A DNA stretch of 64,000 bases from Anaerolineaceae bacterium (GCA_007693385.1 REDR01000131.1:62001-126000), one strand, 5' to 3'; counted from the first letter of the stretch, positions 34,902 to 44,292 are shown. Translations and numbers: made by a program. The notes: a model not told the origin generated them from the sequence alone.

Positions 34902-36182
34902 ATGCAATATGAACGGCTTGTAGAATGGGCGAAATCGGTCTGGCAGGAGCGCTATCCAGATGTCGAAGCGTTGACCGTCTGGGCTTCGGGAGATTGCAGT
35001 AATAAGATCGCGCAGAGCAAGATCAAAGCGGGGCGGCGGTTGCGTGGCAAAGCGCGTTATGATGGCTTCGAAGTGCTGGAATGTGACATCATCACGCCGA
35101 TAAGCGATTGCGGCCTGCGGAATCAGCGTGTCGTGCTGACGGCGACATCCGGCGCGTATGCTTTCCGCTTCATCGACCACAAAGGCGAAACGTTCGAGGT
35201 CATTTACATCAGCTCGTATTTTGATGACGACGTGCAAGACCTGACCGCCGTCGCGCTGGTACCGGAAGGGCGGCTCGATACGTGGTCGGCCTTTGAGGGG
35301 CTATGCTCCAAGACGGTACGCCCGCGCATCAAACGGCGGCGCGATGTGTATATCATCGGCGGCATTGACGCCTTCTTTGATCCGAGCGTGGAATGGGACG
35401 ACGTGATCCTGCCCGACGATCTGAAGCGTAAAATCTCCGATGATGTCGAATCGTTTTTCAACGAAGGCGTGGGCATCTATAAAGACCTCAAGTTAGCGCC
35501 CTTCCGCAAATTGTTGCTGGCGGGCGTGCCGGGCACCGGCAAGACGATGTTGTGCGCGGCGCTGGCGAAGCGGGCGCTGGATCAAAAGCGGCTGGTGGTC
35601 TACGTTTCCGGCGCGGATCGTGACGGCGCATCGTTCGACAAAATTCAACGCGCATTTCAGGCGGTGGCCTCTGCCAAGTTTCCGACTTTGTTGATCGTCG
35701 AAGAATTCGACGCTTACCTGCGCGGCGACGACAAAGCGCGAATCCTCAATGTACTGGACGGCGTGGAGTCGCCCAACAACGCGAAAGGCTCGATGCTTCT
35801 GGCGACGACTAATTACCCCGAAGCCATCGACGAGCGACTGGTCAAACGTCCCGGCAGGCTGGATCGCATCTACATCATCCCGCCGATTCAAGACGAAACG
35901 CAGGCGCTAGCCATGCTCAAGCATTACATGGGCGAACACTGGGACGAGTCGCACAGCGTCATCACGCCTGATCTGGTCGATCAGCCCGGCGCGTTCGTGC
36001 GGGAGGTGGCGCTACAGGCGCGGATGCTGGCCGCGCACAATCATCAGCGCGAGGTGACGCTGGAATTGCTACAGCAGTCCGTCCGCAATTTATCGCAACA
36101 AATGAAAGCGGAGCGCGACTTTCTATTGCAACGCCGCCCGACGGGGTTGGGCTTCGGCAACAAACGCGACAGGCGCTTCTAA
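34902..36182 (+). CDS. AAA+ ATPase, Cdc48/Bcs1/YjoB-like
   Basis: A 426-residue protein with an N-terminal substrate domain of about 165 residues of unknown type and one AAA+ module. Walker A is GVPGTGKT (208-215), Walker B is LLIVEEFD (263-270), in which the usual Asp of hhhhDE is Glu, sensor 1 is Asn304 in ATTNYPE, and the arginine finger region is KRPGRLDR (315-322). One-module AAA proteins with this kind of N-domain (such as Bacillus YjoB) act as unfoldases or chaperones. No membrane segment is seen. The ribosome-binding site AGGAG lies 14 bases upstream, rather far. Gene stands alone; partner unknown. Confidence 0.78.
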   Translation: MQYERLVEWAKSVWQERYPDVEALTVWASGDCSNKIAQSKIKAGRRLRGKARYDGFEVLECDIITPISDCGLRNQRVVLTATSGAYAFRFIDHKGETFEVIYISSYFDDDVQDLTAVALVPEGRLDTWSAFEGLCSKTVRPRIKRRRDVYIIGGIDAFFDPSVEWDDVILPDDLKRKISDDVESFFNEGVGIYKDLKLAPFRKLLLAGVPGTGKTMLCAALAKRALDQKRLVVYVSGADRDGASFDKIQRAFQAVASAKFPTLLIVEEFDAYLRGDDKARILNVLDGVESPNNAKGSMLLATTNYPEAIDERLVKRPGRLDRIYIIPPIQDETQALAMLKHYMGEHWDESHSVITPDLVDQPGAFVREVALQARMLAAHNHQREVTLELLQQSVRNLSQQMKAERDFLLQRRPTGLGFGNKRDRRF

Positions 36183-36214
36183 TAATGCCCGCCCCCGTTC
36201 GGATGTGGCGCGGT

Positions 36215-36243
36215 TTGCCTGTTACGCTCAATCCATCTATAAT
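36215..36243 (+). promoter_or_regulatory. sigma70-type promoter of the double-HTH regulator
   Basis: TTGCCT (36215-36220), 17 bases, TATAAT (36238-36243), ending 42 bases before the gene start. Confidence 0.65.
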
Positions 36244-36285
36244 ACGTGTGTTATGGTGTGGCGTAGATAGTGTGAGGATAAGGCC

Positions 36286-37041
36286 ATGAGCTTTGATGAT
36301 TTCGCGGCAAGGATGAAAGCCAAACAACAGCAGAAACAGGGGGCGCAACCGGACTCTGCCGCGTCTTACGATTTCTCCGAATCGTATCGCATTCGCGCCA
36401 AGATGCTCGGTGTGCTGTTGTGCGATGCCCGCGAGAGTGCCGTCCGCACGCAGGAAGATTGCGCCCGCCTGTTGAATATTGGCGTCGCTGAGTATCAGGC
36501 GTGGGAACTGGGCGACAGCGCCCCGACTCTGCCACAATTAGAGCTTCTGGCGTACTATCTGGATGTGCCCGTCAGCCACTTCTGGGGCATGGAGACGACC
36601 AAAATCTCCCGCGCTGGCCGCCAGCACGCTCAGCCGGAGTATCTATCCCTGCGTAACCGTATGATCGGCGCGTTATTGCAGAAGGCACGGCAAGAGGCCG
36701 ACCTGTCGCATGATGACATCGCCGAGTCGTGCGGCATTCCAGCCCAAACCATCATGCGCTACGAACTGGGAGAGGCCGCCCCGCCCATGCACGAGCTTTC
36801 CGTGCTGGCTTCCGCCGTGAACCGCAATCTCAGTTATTTTCTGGAGACAAGCGGGCAAATCGGCGAATTATTGGCGATGCGCGAAGCGTGGAAGCACTTC
36901 GCCGATCTGCCGGAAGATGTACGCGCCTTCGCCGCCGACCCGAAGAATATCGGCTTCATCCATATCGCGGTCTTGCTCAGCCAGATGCCGACTGACCGTC
37001 TGCGCGAAGTCGGCGCGAGCATCCTCGATATTACGATGTGA
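36286..37041 (+). CDS. transcriptional regulator with two XRE-type HTH domains
   Basis: A 251-residue protein with two Cro/C1-type helix-turn-helix units in tandem: about 38-95 (TQEDCARLLNIGVAEYQAWE) and about 125-185 (SHDDIAESCGIPAQTIMRYE). Each is followed by a similar phrase (PTLPQLELLAYYLDVPVSHF and PPMHELSVLASAVNRNLSYF), so the protein arose by internal duplication. The C-terminal 60 residues are helical and could dimerise. Start supported by GAGGAT. It has its own promoter and a strong terminator, so it is a single-gene unit; it may control the ABC exporter that follows, which is a guess from position. Confidence 0.85.
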   Translation: MSFDDFAARMKAKQQQKQGAQPDSAASYDFSESYRIRAKMLGVLLCDARESAVRTQEDCARLLNIGVAEYQAWELGDSAPTLPQLELLAYYLDVPVSHFWGMETTKISRAGRQHAQPEYLSLRNRMIGALLQKARQEADLSHDDIAESCGIPAQTIMRYELGEAAPPMHELSVLASAVNRNLSYFLETSGQIGELLAMREAWKHFADLPEDVRAFAADPKNIGFIHIAVLLSQMPTDRLREVGASILDITM

Positions 37042-37116
37042 GCCTTTACGCTTGATTCAGCGCGACGAAGACCGTCGTCAGTCCCGGATTAAGCAAGCGC
37101 TAAAGTGCTACTCACC

Positions 37117-37145
37117 GCCATCAAATCCTTGATGGCTTCTTTTTG
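37117..37145 (+). terminator. intrinsic terminator
   Basis: GCCATCAA (37117-37124) and TTGATGGC (37129-37136) make a perfect 8-bp stem with loop ATCC, followed by TTCTTTTTG. It ends the double-HTH regulator gene. Confidence 0.9.
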
Positions 37146-37161
37146 TTGAAATGGTCTTACA

Positions 37162-37170
37162 TGGGATAAT
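37162..37170 (+). promoter_or_regulatory. candidate extended -10 promoter of the ABC exporter operon
   Basis: TGGGATAAT (TGn plus GATAAT) lies 76 bases before the first ABC gene and just after the terminator of the previous gene. The matching -35 is poor (TTTGTT). Confidence 0.35.
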
Positions 37171-37246
37171 GCCTATCCGATAAGATGGTAGGGTGTTGCA
37201 TCGTTTGTGGCTTTTATGTGTCGCCAGAGAAGCAAATAGGATCAGT

Positions 37247-39154
37247 ATGTCTTCGGAATTCGTGACCGGAAAAAACTACAATACTAACCGTTCTTCCCCC
37301 GCCCGTTTCATCATCTCGCACATGCTTCGCCATCCGTTGGTGATGATTCTGCTGTTGATCGGCGCGGCCAGCAATGCCGGCTTAGCGGCGCTGGTGCCCA
37401 TTTTCGTCGGGCAATCTTTCAACGTGCTGACCGCCTCTAACCCGCTATGGTCGCTGGGCGGATTTGACCGTGTGTTCAATAGCGTGATGTATCCACTAGA
37501 CGGCGCTTTGAACTTCGTGGCGTTGATGGCGGTTGCCATCATATTGTCGCAATTATCGCGTGGCGCGGTGCAGTTGGTGCGTAACTTCTCGTCGGAAACG
37601 TTCGGTCAGCGCATCGAGCGCGACGTGCGCGACGAGCTATACGCCAGTCTGCTGGGCAAAAGCATGACGTTCCACGACTATCACCCCGTCGGCGAAATCA
37701 TGGCGCGGGTGACAAACGACGTGCGTGAGATGAATTTGATGATGAATCCGGGACTGAACTTGCTGGTTGGCTCTAGCATGTTTTTGATCGTGCCGGTGAT
37801 CTTCGCGCCGTTGATCCATCCGACGCTGTTTCTGGTGCCGCTCGCGTTCGTCGTGTGCCATTTAGCCGTGCAATATCGCTTTATCCGGCAGATGCACCCC
37901 GTCGCGCAACGGGTGCGGGCTAGCTTCGGCCAGATGAACGCCCGCCTCGCCGAAGCGCTGGACGGCTTGCAGGTGGTCAAGGGCGCGGCGCAAGAACGCG
38001 CTGAAACCGAGCGCTTCGACAAACTGGCCGATCAAGTGCGCGATTATTTCGTCCAGCAAGGGCGCATCGAAGCCCGTTATCTGTCTTATCTGTTGCTGGG
38101 GTTGTCTTTCGTGCTGGGCTTCGCGCATACGGTCATCCTGTATCAACAAGGCGCGATATTGGTCGGCGACATTGTGAACTTCATGACGCTGATCGTGCTA
38201 TTCGGCTTTCCGGTCTTCACGTCGCTCAATTCGCTGTCGCGTGTCGCGCTCGGCTACGCCAGCGCCAGCCGCATCTTAGAGATTATCAACACCAAGACCG
38301 ATCTTGACCGCAACCCGCAGGGGCACAAGGCCACTATCGCGGGCGAAATCGTGTTTGACGGCGTGACATTCGCCTATGGTGAAGACCACAACGACGTTCT
38401 GCACGATGTTTCGTTCCGCGTGAAGCCCGGCCAGACAGTGGCCGTCGTCGGCCAGACCGGAAGCGGCAAGAGTACCGTCACCAAGCTGATTAACCGCACC
38501 TACGACGCGCAATCGGGGCGCGTCGTGCTGGATGGTGTGGACGTGCGCGAATGGGATTTAGAGTCCTTGCGTTCGCAGATCAGCATTATCGAGCAAGACA
38601 TCTTCCTGTTCAGCCGTACCATCGCGGAGAATATCGCGTTCGGTGTGGACGACGCCACCCGTGAACAGGTCATCGACGCCGCGCAAAAAGCGCAGGCGCA
38701 CGACTTCATTCTGACGTTCCCCGAAGGCTATGACACGGTGATCGGTCAGCGCGGCGTGACATTAAGCGGCGGCCAGCGTCAACGGCTGGCGATTGCGCGG
38801 GCTTTCCTGACGAACCCGCCGGTGTTGATTCTGGACGACAGCACCAGCGCCATCGACAGCGCCACAGAGGACAAAATCCAGCAGGCGATCTGGTCTGCCG
38901 CACGCGGGCGCACGACGGTTCTCATCACGCATCGGCTATCACAGATCAGGTGGGCGGATCATATCGTGGTATTACGTAACGGGCATATCGTCGCGCAGGG
39001 CACACACGATGACCTGCTGGCAAATTCCGAGAGCTACCGCCGCATCTTCGCCCGCTATGAGGCTGATCCGGTACAGCAGGCGAGCGAGATCAACGGTCAC
39101 GACGCGGAAGAATCCGATAAGCTCGATACGGTGAATAAAATGGAGGGCGAATAA
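37247..39154 (+). CDS. ABC exporter half-transporter with degenerate Walker B
   Basis: A 635-residue type IV (ABCB-like) half-transporter: six membrane segments (about 30-330) and a C-terminal nucleotide-binding domain. Walker A is GQTGSGKST, the signature is the normal LSGGQRQR, and the Walker B ends LILDD (530-531), so the catalytic Glu is replaced by Asp. The H-loop THRLSQ is present. The start at 37247 has GGAT upstream; an earlier GTG/ATG at 37193 is not supported. It overlaps the next gene by one base (TAATG) and should form a heterodimer with it. Substrate unknown (drug, lipid or peptide). Confidence 0.92.
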   Translation: MSSEFVTGKNYNTNRSSPARFIISHMLRHPLVMILLLIGAASNAGLAALVPIFVGQSFNVLTASNPLWSLGGFDRVFNSVMYPLDGALNFVALMAVAIILSQLSRGAVQLVRNFSSETFGQRIERDVRDELYASLLGKSMTFHDYHPVGEIMARVTNDVREMNLMMNPGLNLLVGSSMFLIVPVIFAPLIHPTLFLVPLAFVVCHLAVQYRFIRQMHPVAQRVRASFGQMNARLAEALDGLQVVKGAAQERAETERFDKLADQVRDYFVQQGRIEARYLSYLLLGLSFVLGFAHTVILYQQGAILVGDIVNFMTLIVLFGFPVFTSLNSLSRVALGYASASRILEIINTKTDLDRNPQGHKATIAGEIVFDGVTFAYGEDHNDVLHDVSFRVKPGQTVAVVGQTGSGKSTVTKLINRTYDAQSGRVVLDGVDVREWDLESLRSQISIIEQDIFLFSRTIAENIAFGVDDATREQVIDAAQKAQAHDFILTFPEGYDTVIGQRGVTLSGGQRQRLAIARAFLTNPPVLILDDSTSAIDSATEDKIQQAIWSAARGRTTVLITHRLSQIRWADHIVVLRNGHIVAQGTHDDLLANSESYRRIFARYEADPVQQASEINGHDAEESDKLDTVNKMEGE

Positions 39155-40983
39155 TGGCGGCTATCTTCGGCGGCTTAGATCAAGATGCTTATGATCGTCA
39201 ATATACCGACGGCTACCTCATGCGGCGTATCATCAGCTATTTTGCGCGGTATCGCGGTAAGCTGATCGCTATCGCGCTCGGCTTCATCGGTGTCGCCATC
39301 TTCAACGCGCTACCGCCGATTCTGGTGGCGGAAGGCGTCGATCAACTCGACCTTGAAGGCGGCAGTGATGTCATCATCGTGCTGGTTGGTGCGTTGATCG
39401 TCGCCGCGTTCTTGCAATACGGCTCGAACTGGATACGGCGTTACCTGATGAGCGTGGTTATCGGTAACGTCATCGCGCAGTTACGCAAGGATGCGTTCGC
39501 GGCGGCGGTAGACCGCGACCTCGCGTTTTACGACAAGCAGAAGTCGGGCAAGATCGTCAGCCGCATCACCAGCGATACACAAGAATTCGGCGACGTGGTG
39601 CTGATTACCAGCGATGTATTCGCCCAATTGTTGCAGGTGTTCGTCTTGCTGGCGGTGTTGTTCACGCGCTCGGTATCGCTGACGTTCATCCTATTGCTGA
39701 TGTTGCCGCTGATCGTCGGCGCGGCGATGGGATTTCGGGCGCTGGCGCGGGTGGTCACGCGGCAAGGGGCGCGGGCGATGGCGATGGTCAACGATACCAT
39801 TCAGGAGAGCGTGACCGGTATCAGCGTGGCGAAGAACTTCCGCAAAGAGAAGATGATCTACGGTGAATTTACCGAGATCAATTACAAGTCGTATCGCATC
39901 AACATGAAGCGCGGCTTCGTGCTGGCGCTGATCTTCCCCGTGTTGAACATTCTGGCCGGGTTTGCTATCGCGGTTATCCTGTTCGTTGGGGCGCAGTATG
40001 TGGTGTGGGGCATGGTCAATGTCGGCTCGTGGTTCCTGTTCATTCAGGGTGTAGACCGCTTCTGGTTCCCGTTCATCAACCTCTCGGCGGTGTGGAGTCA
40101 GTTCCAGCAGGCATTGAGTGCCACCGAACGCATCTTCGCGTTGATCGATGCCGGTAATACCGTCAAGCAGACTGATAATCGCCAGCCGGAAAACCTGCGC
40201 GGCAAAGTCGAAATCAAAGACGTGACATTCGCCTACGAAGTCGATCAGCCGATCTTGCAGAACTTCAATCTGAGCATCGCGGAGGGCGAAGACGTGGCCT
40301 TCGTCGGGCACACCGGCGCGGGCAAGAGTACCATCGCCAAGCTCATCACGCGCTTCTACGAATTTCAGGCGGGCGACGTGTTGATTGACGGGCAGGACAT
40401 CCGCACGTTTGATCTACCAGCTTTCCGTAGCAAGCTGGGCATCGTGCCGCAACAGCCGTTCCTGTTTAGCGGCACGGTGCGCGATAATATCCGCTATAGC
40501 CGCCCGAACGCCACCGACGACGAAATCCGCGAAGTGGCCTACAGCGTCGGGAATGGCGAGTGGTTGGAGGGCTTGCCGGAAGGTCTGGATACCGACGTGG
40601 GCGAGCGCGGGGCGCATCTGAGCATGGGACAGCGCCAGCTCGTATCGCTGATGCGCGTTTTGCTGGAAAAGCCGGTCATCTTCATTCTGGACGAAGCGAC
40701 GGCCAGCGTCGATCCGTTCACCGAGGCGCAAATACAGGAAGCGCTCGACCTGATCTTGAAGCATTCGACATCTATTCTGATCGCGCATCGCCTCAGCACG
40801 ATCCGCAACGCAGACCGCATTATCGTGCTGAAGGATGGCGAGATCATCGAGCAGGGCAGTCACGATCAGTTGATGGCGGGCGGCGGCCACTATGCCGAGC
40901 TTTATAACACGTATTTCCGCCATCAATCGCTGAACTACATCGAAAACGCCAAGTCTATGTTTGACCGTGCGGCGGGCGATTGA
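39154..40983 (+). CDS. ABC exporter half-transporter with normal Walker B and LSMGQ signature
   Basis: A 609-residue half-transporter with six membrane segments (about 30-330) and a nucleotide-binding domain. Walker A is GHTGAGKST, Walker B ends FILDE (Asp513, Glu514) with the catalytic Glu, and the signature is LSMGQ (489-493) in place of LSGGQ. In the dimer its altered signature would face the altered Walker B of the partner, leaving one weak and one active ATP site, as in TM287/288 and BmrCD. Translationally coupled to the partner. A palindromic repeat lies 30 bases after the stop and may end transcription. Confidence 0.93.
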   Translation: MAAIFGGLDQDAYDRQYTDGYLMRRIISYFARYRGKLIAIALGFIGVAIFNALPPILVAEGVDQLDLEGGSDVIIVLVGALIVAAFLQYGSNWIRRYLMSVVIGNVIAQLRKDAFAAAVDRDLAFYDKQKSGKIVSRITSDTQEFGDVVLITSDVFAQLLQVFVLLAVLFTRSVSLTFILLLMLPLIVGAAMGFRALARVVTRQGARAMAMVNDTIQESVTGISVAKNFRKEKMIYGEFTEINYKSYRINMKRGFVLALIFPVLNILAGFAIAVILFVGAQYVVWGMVNVGSWFLFIQGVDRFWFPFINLSAVWSQFQQALSATERIFALIDAGNTVKQTDNRQPENLRGKVEIKDVTFAYEVDQPILQNFNLSIAEGEDVAFVGHTGAGKSTIAKLITRFYEFQAGDVLIDGQDIRTFDLPAFRSKLGIVPQQPFLFSGTVRDNIRYSRPNATDDEIREVAYSVGNGEWLEGLPEGLDTDVGERGAHLSMGQRQLVSLMRVLLEKPVIFILDEATASVDPFTEAQIQEALDLILKHSTSILIAHRLSTIRNADRIIVLKDGEIIEQGSHDQLMAGGGHYAELYNTYFRHQSLNYIENAKSMFDRAAGD

Positions 40984-41012
40984 GCCGCCCGTCCCCGACA
41001 ACACAATGAAAA

Positions 41013-41044
41013 TCTGTAGGGGCGTAGCCACGCTACGCCCGCAC
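41013..41044. repeat. dispersed palindromic repeat, copy 2
   Basis: TCTGTAGGGGCGTAGC, CAC, GCTACGCCCGCAC: a perfect 9-bp hairpin GGGCGTAGC/GCTACGCCC (41020-41028 and 41032-41040) with the same GTAGGGGCG opening as copy 1. It lies 30 bases after the ABC exporter operon and could double as its terminator. Confidence 0.65.
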
Positions 41045-41082
41045 ATCGCCGGTATCTATATTTGGCCGTCGCTAACCGATTA

Positions 41083-41091
41083 TGTTACAAT
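41083..41091 (+). promoter_or_regulatory. extended -10 promoter of the cNMP-binding protein gene
   Basis: TGTTACAAT (TGn plus TACAAT) ends 75 bases before the gene start; TTGGCC lies 18 bases upstream of the -10. Confidence 0.42.
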
Positions 41092-41166
41092 CTCGTTTAG
41101 ATGGCATCATCATCTGAACGCTGGTTTATATCGAAAAATACTATATTGTGGATCGGAAAGCGACCT

Positions 41167-41655
41167 ATGTCTGTTGTCAATGTGCTAAAGCAGGCGGATA
41201 TATTCGATGAGATGAGCAATACCCAGCTAGAATTGATCGCGTCTATTTGTAGCGAACGCCACTACCAGACCGGCGATACCGTCTTTGAAGAACACAGCAT
41301 CGGCGATCAACTGTACGTCATCGCTAGCGGTGAGGTGCAAATACAGGTTGATCCGTCACTGGTGGAGCGCGAAGGCTCCGGCTCCGGGACATACACTATC
41401 GCGGTGTTACGACGCGGCCAATCGTTCGGTGAGGTGTCGCTGGTCGATCAGGGCGTGCGCTCCGCAGGGGCGCGTTGTTCCGATCAGGATACGCGACTGA
41501 TTATCATCCCGCGTGATAAACTGATGCTGTTATGCGACACGTACCCCGCGCTCGGCTATCGTCTGATGCGTAATCTCGCCGCCGACCTCGCCATGAAGAT
41601 TCGCAATACTGATTTGAAAGTCCGTGAGCATCTGCTGTGGGCGCAAAAGAAGTAG
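41167..41655 (+). CDS. cyclic nucleotide-binding domain protein
   Basis: A 162-residue protein made of one cNMP-binding beta-roll with flanking helices: GDTVFEEHSIGDQLYVIASGEVQI, then the phosphate-binding cassette region RRGQSFGEVSLVDQGVRSAGARC, in which FGEVSL keeps the ribose-binding Glu and the Arg near the end (RSAGAR) could bind the cyclic phosphate. There is no DNA-binding HTH after it, unlike Crp, so it is a single-domain sensor or partner protein. Start at 41167 has GGAAAG upstream; a longer frame to 41101 is less likely. Monocistronic. Confidence 0.85.
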   Translation: MSVVNVLKQADIFDEMSNTQLELIASICSERHYQTGDTVFEEHSIGDQLYVIASGEVQIQVDPSLVEREGSGSGTYTIAVLRRGQSFGEVSLVDQGVRSAGARCSDQDTRLIIIPRDKLMLLCDTYPALGYRLMRNLAADLAMKIRNTDLKVREHLLWAQKK

Positions 41656-41771
41656 CGACATCGGGACAACAGCGCGGATGATGTTCGTCTTTATGATTAT
41701 ATCGTGATTACAGCATATGCCAGCTAATCCCGTCGATGCTGTGGACACATTTCGAGGGAGAGATAAACGTG

Positions 41772-43151
41772 ATGACCAGATGGATAACACGATTTTTGGG
41801 CGCGATGTTGCTTGTATTGTCCGGCGCTATCGTCAGCGCGGATGACGTGACGACGGCGCAGGTTCGCATCGGCCACTTCGCGCCGGATGTCGCCGCCGTT
41901 GATGTCTATATCGACGATGCGCCGACAACGCTCAACGGCGTGCCGTTCGGCACAGTGAGCGATTGGTTCGCATTGCCCGCCGATACGTACACGGTGGCGA
42001 TTGTGCCGACAGGTGCGGCGCGTGCCGACGCCGTGCTGGAAACGACGGTTGATCTATCCGCGCAAAGCTGGCATAGCCTGTTAGCCGTTGGCCTGTTGGA
42101 AAACGACACGCTGACGCTGGACATCATCGAAGAGGATTACACGCCGCTAGCCGATGGCGAGACGCGCATCAGCTTTTACCACGCCATACCGGAAACCCTG
42201 CCGCTTAATGTGGTGGCCGACGACGATGAAGTGCTGGCATTTCTGGCGTTCATCGATACGCTGACCGATGGCGAAGGCCAGCCGGTGCCGCGCTATGACA
42301 CGGTTGATATTCCGCAAGGGCCGCGCCTAGTGCAGATCATCAGCGCGACAGATGCCGACGCGGTGCTGGTGGATACCGCCGCGTTCAACTACGCCGCCAT
42401 GCGTCATTACTTCTTCGCGGTGATCGGCGCTTCGTCTAACCCGACATTCGTGCTGACCTCCACGCACATGAACCAGCTCGACACAGAAATCGGCGACGAT
42501 CCGCGCCGCGCCGTGACAACAGACGGCGACGGTAGCGGCTTCTTGCGCGTGGCGCATCTATCTAGCGGCACGCCCGATGTAGACGTTTTCCTGAATGGCG
42601 AAGCGACGGACTTGACCGGCATCGCCTTCACCGACCTGACCGCGTTCGCGGAGTTGCCGTCCGGCGCGTATGAAGTCGCCCTCGCGCCCGCCGGTACTGG
42701 CCTCGCGGAAGCGGTCATCAGCACCGATTTGACGCTGAACGACGGCGCACATCTGACCATCGTCGCGCATGGCTTCTTAGAGAATGAGACGCTGGCGCTG
42801 GCTATCGTGACGGAAGATTTCAGCGAATTACAGCGCGGCCTGTTCCGCTTCTCGGTGTTCCACGCCTTGCCGGGTGGCGATCCGGTGGCGATCATCCGCG
42901 ATGACGGCCTGAGCGTCATCAGCTTTCTATCCTATCCCGGGCTGGTTGATGGCGGTGAATTCGCTTTCGCGGAGCTAGTCGTCGGGCAATACGCCTTCAG
43001 CGTGGTGGATGCGGCGGATTCAACCGTCACCTTGCTGGAAATTCCCAATATTCAGTACGGCGCGAATCGTAATTACTTCATCGGTATCATCCCGGGCGAT
43101 GTTGGCTATATCTTCGATTATGTCGAATTGCCGTCGGAGTCAGCAGAATAA
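41772..43151 (+). CDS. secreted protein with two DUF4397 domains
   Basis: A 459-residue protein with a signal peptide (WITRFLGAMLLVLSGAIVSA). The mature part has two homologous halves. Each opens with a DUF4397 phrase: AQVRIGHFAPDVAAVDVYID and LRVAHLSSGTPDVDVFLNGE, and continues LPADTYTVAIVPTG or LPSGAYEVALAPAG. Each half ends in RISFYHAIPE or RFSVFHALPG style strands, giving four beta-sandwich units in all. DUF4397 proteins are extracellular and of unknown function. The start at 41772 has GAGGGAGAG upstream. Next gene follows after 34 bp. Confidence 0.85.
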   Translation: MTRWITRFLGAMLLVLSGAIVSADDVTTAQVRIGHFAPDVAAVDVYIDDAPTTLNGVPFGTVSDWFALPADTYTVAIVPTGAARADAVLETTVDLSAQSWHSLLAVGLLENDTLTLDIIEEDYTPLADGETRISFYHAIPETLPLNVVADDDEVLAFLAFIDTLTDGEGQPVPRYDTVDIPQGPRLVQIISATDADAVLVDTAAFNYAAMRHYFFAVIGASSNPTFVLTSTHMNQLDTEIGDDPRRAVTTDGDGSGFLRVAHLSSGTPDVDVFLNGEATDLTGIAFTDLTAFAELPSGAYEVALAPAGTGLAEAVISTDLTLNDGAHLTIVAHGFLENETLALAIVTEDFSELQRGLFRFSVFHALPGGDPVAIIRDDGLSVISFLSYPGLVDGGEFAFAELVVGQYAFSVVDAADSTVTLLEIPNIQYGANRNYFIGIIPGDVGYIFDYVELPSESAE

Positions 43152-43185
43152 AACCGCACGCCGATTCACGGAGAGGAGCGTCATC

Positions 43186-43491
43186 ATGCCGCTATACAGC
43201 TATAAATGCCCATCCTGCGATCATCGCTTTGATGCGCGGCACAGCATGAGCGCCGCCCCGCCGGTCTGTCCGGCCTGCGGGCACGAGTCCGTTCAGCGCG
43301 TCATCACCACCGCGCCCGCTATCGCTGGCGGCATCAGCACGCCCGCCGGAGACGGCCATCGTGCTTCAAAAGAGCAACTCAAAAGCAAATGGGCGGAAGA
43401 GACGCCCAAGCTCCGCCAGAAACTAGAATCTAAGCTGGGGGCGGAGACGGTGCGCCGCAATGCGCCCTCGCTGTATTCCAATGATGATTGA
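43186..43491 (+). CDS. FmdB-type zinc ribbon protein
   Basis: A 101-residue protein whose first 45 residues form a zinc ribbon with two CxxC pairs (YKCPSCDHRF and PVCPACGHES), as in the FmdB putative regulatory family. The remaining part is charged and helical (ASKEQLKSKWAEETPKLRQK) and probably disordered or coiled. The start follows GAGAGGAG. It lies between the DUF4397 gene and a methyltransferase gene (27-bp gap). Role unknown; many genomes carry such a protein. Confidence 0.85.
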   Translation: MPLYSYKCPSCDHRFDARHSMSAAPPVCPACGHESVQRVITTAPAIAGGISTPAGDGHRASKEQLKSKWAEETPKLRQKLESKLGAETVRRNAPSLYSNDD

Positions 43492-43518
43492 TTAGCCCGC
43501 AACAGGAGGAAGCCGCCG

Positions 43519-44292
43519 ATGAGTCCGTCGCAAGATTTTGTCTCGTTTGACCGCGCCGCCCATTTCTACGACCAGACTCGCGGCTTCCCGCCTGACGCGC
43601 AGGCCGACATCGGCGCGACCATCGCCCGCGCTGGTGATCTGAACGCGCACAGCCGCGTGCTGGAAATTGCGATAGGCACCGGGCGCGTCGCTTTGCCACT
43701 CGCCCGTCATCTGGGCGCGGCGGTGCATGGCGTCGATATTTCGGCGGGGATGCTGGCGCACTTGCTGGCGAAGCGCGGTGACGCGGCGCTGTATCCGGCG
43801 CAGGCCGACGTGTATCATCTACCGTATGCGGATGGCGCGTTTGACGCGGTGTTGGCGGTGCATATCTTCCATCTTCTGCCGGATTTTGACCGCCTAGACC
43901 GTGAATTGCGGCGCGTGCTGGTGCGCGGCGGGGCGGTGTTGCATTGCTGGAATACCAACGATAGCGCTATATTGCGTGCCCGCAATAACGTATTAGCGGA
44001 GGCGGGAGGTCGTCCGGCGACATGGCAGAAAGCATCCGAATATCTGCCCGATGCGGGGTGGCGCGAAACCGCGCACCTGACGTATGATTATACGACGCAA
44101 CAGGCACCGGAAGACATGATTAAGTCGTTTCAGGATCGTGTTTGGTCATCGACATGGACGATGAGCGATGAAGAACTTCAGCGCCGCACGAACGACATCA
44201 GCGCCCAGCTACGGGCGATTTATGATGACCTCAGCCAGCCGGTACCCATCAAAAATCAGTTTCATGCGACAAGGTATGTTTTGCCTGATTGA
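43519..44292 (+). CDS. class I SAM-dependent methyltransferase (Methyltransf_11 type)
   Basis: A 257-residue protein with motif I VLEIAIGTGRVALPLA, acidic strand-2 end GVDISAGMLAHL, strand-4 DAVLAVHIFHLLPD and the motif-III region VLVRGGAVLHCWN. The opening FDRAAHFYDQTRGFP is common in small-molecule methyltransferases. Ribosome-binding site AGGAGG. It forms a probable unit with the zinc ribbon gene before it. Substrate not evident. Confidence 0.85.
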   Translation: MSPSQDFVSFDRAAHFYDQTRGFPPDAQADIGATIARAGDLNAHSRVLEIAIGTGRVALPLARHLGAAVHGVDISAGMLAHLLAKRGDAALYPAQADVYHLPYADGAFDAVLAVHIFHLLPDFDRLDRELRRVLVRGGAVLHCWNTNDSAILRARNNVLAEAGGRPATWQKASEYLPDAGWRETAHLTYDYTTQQAPEDMIKSFQDRVWSSTWTMSDEELQRRTNDISAQLRAIYDDLSQPVPIKNQFHATRYVLPD

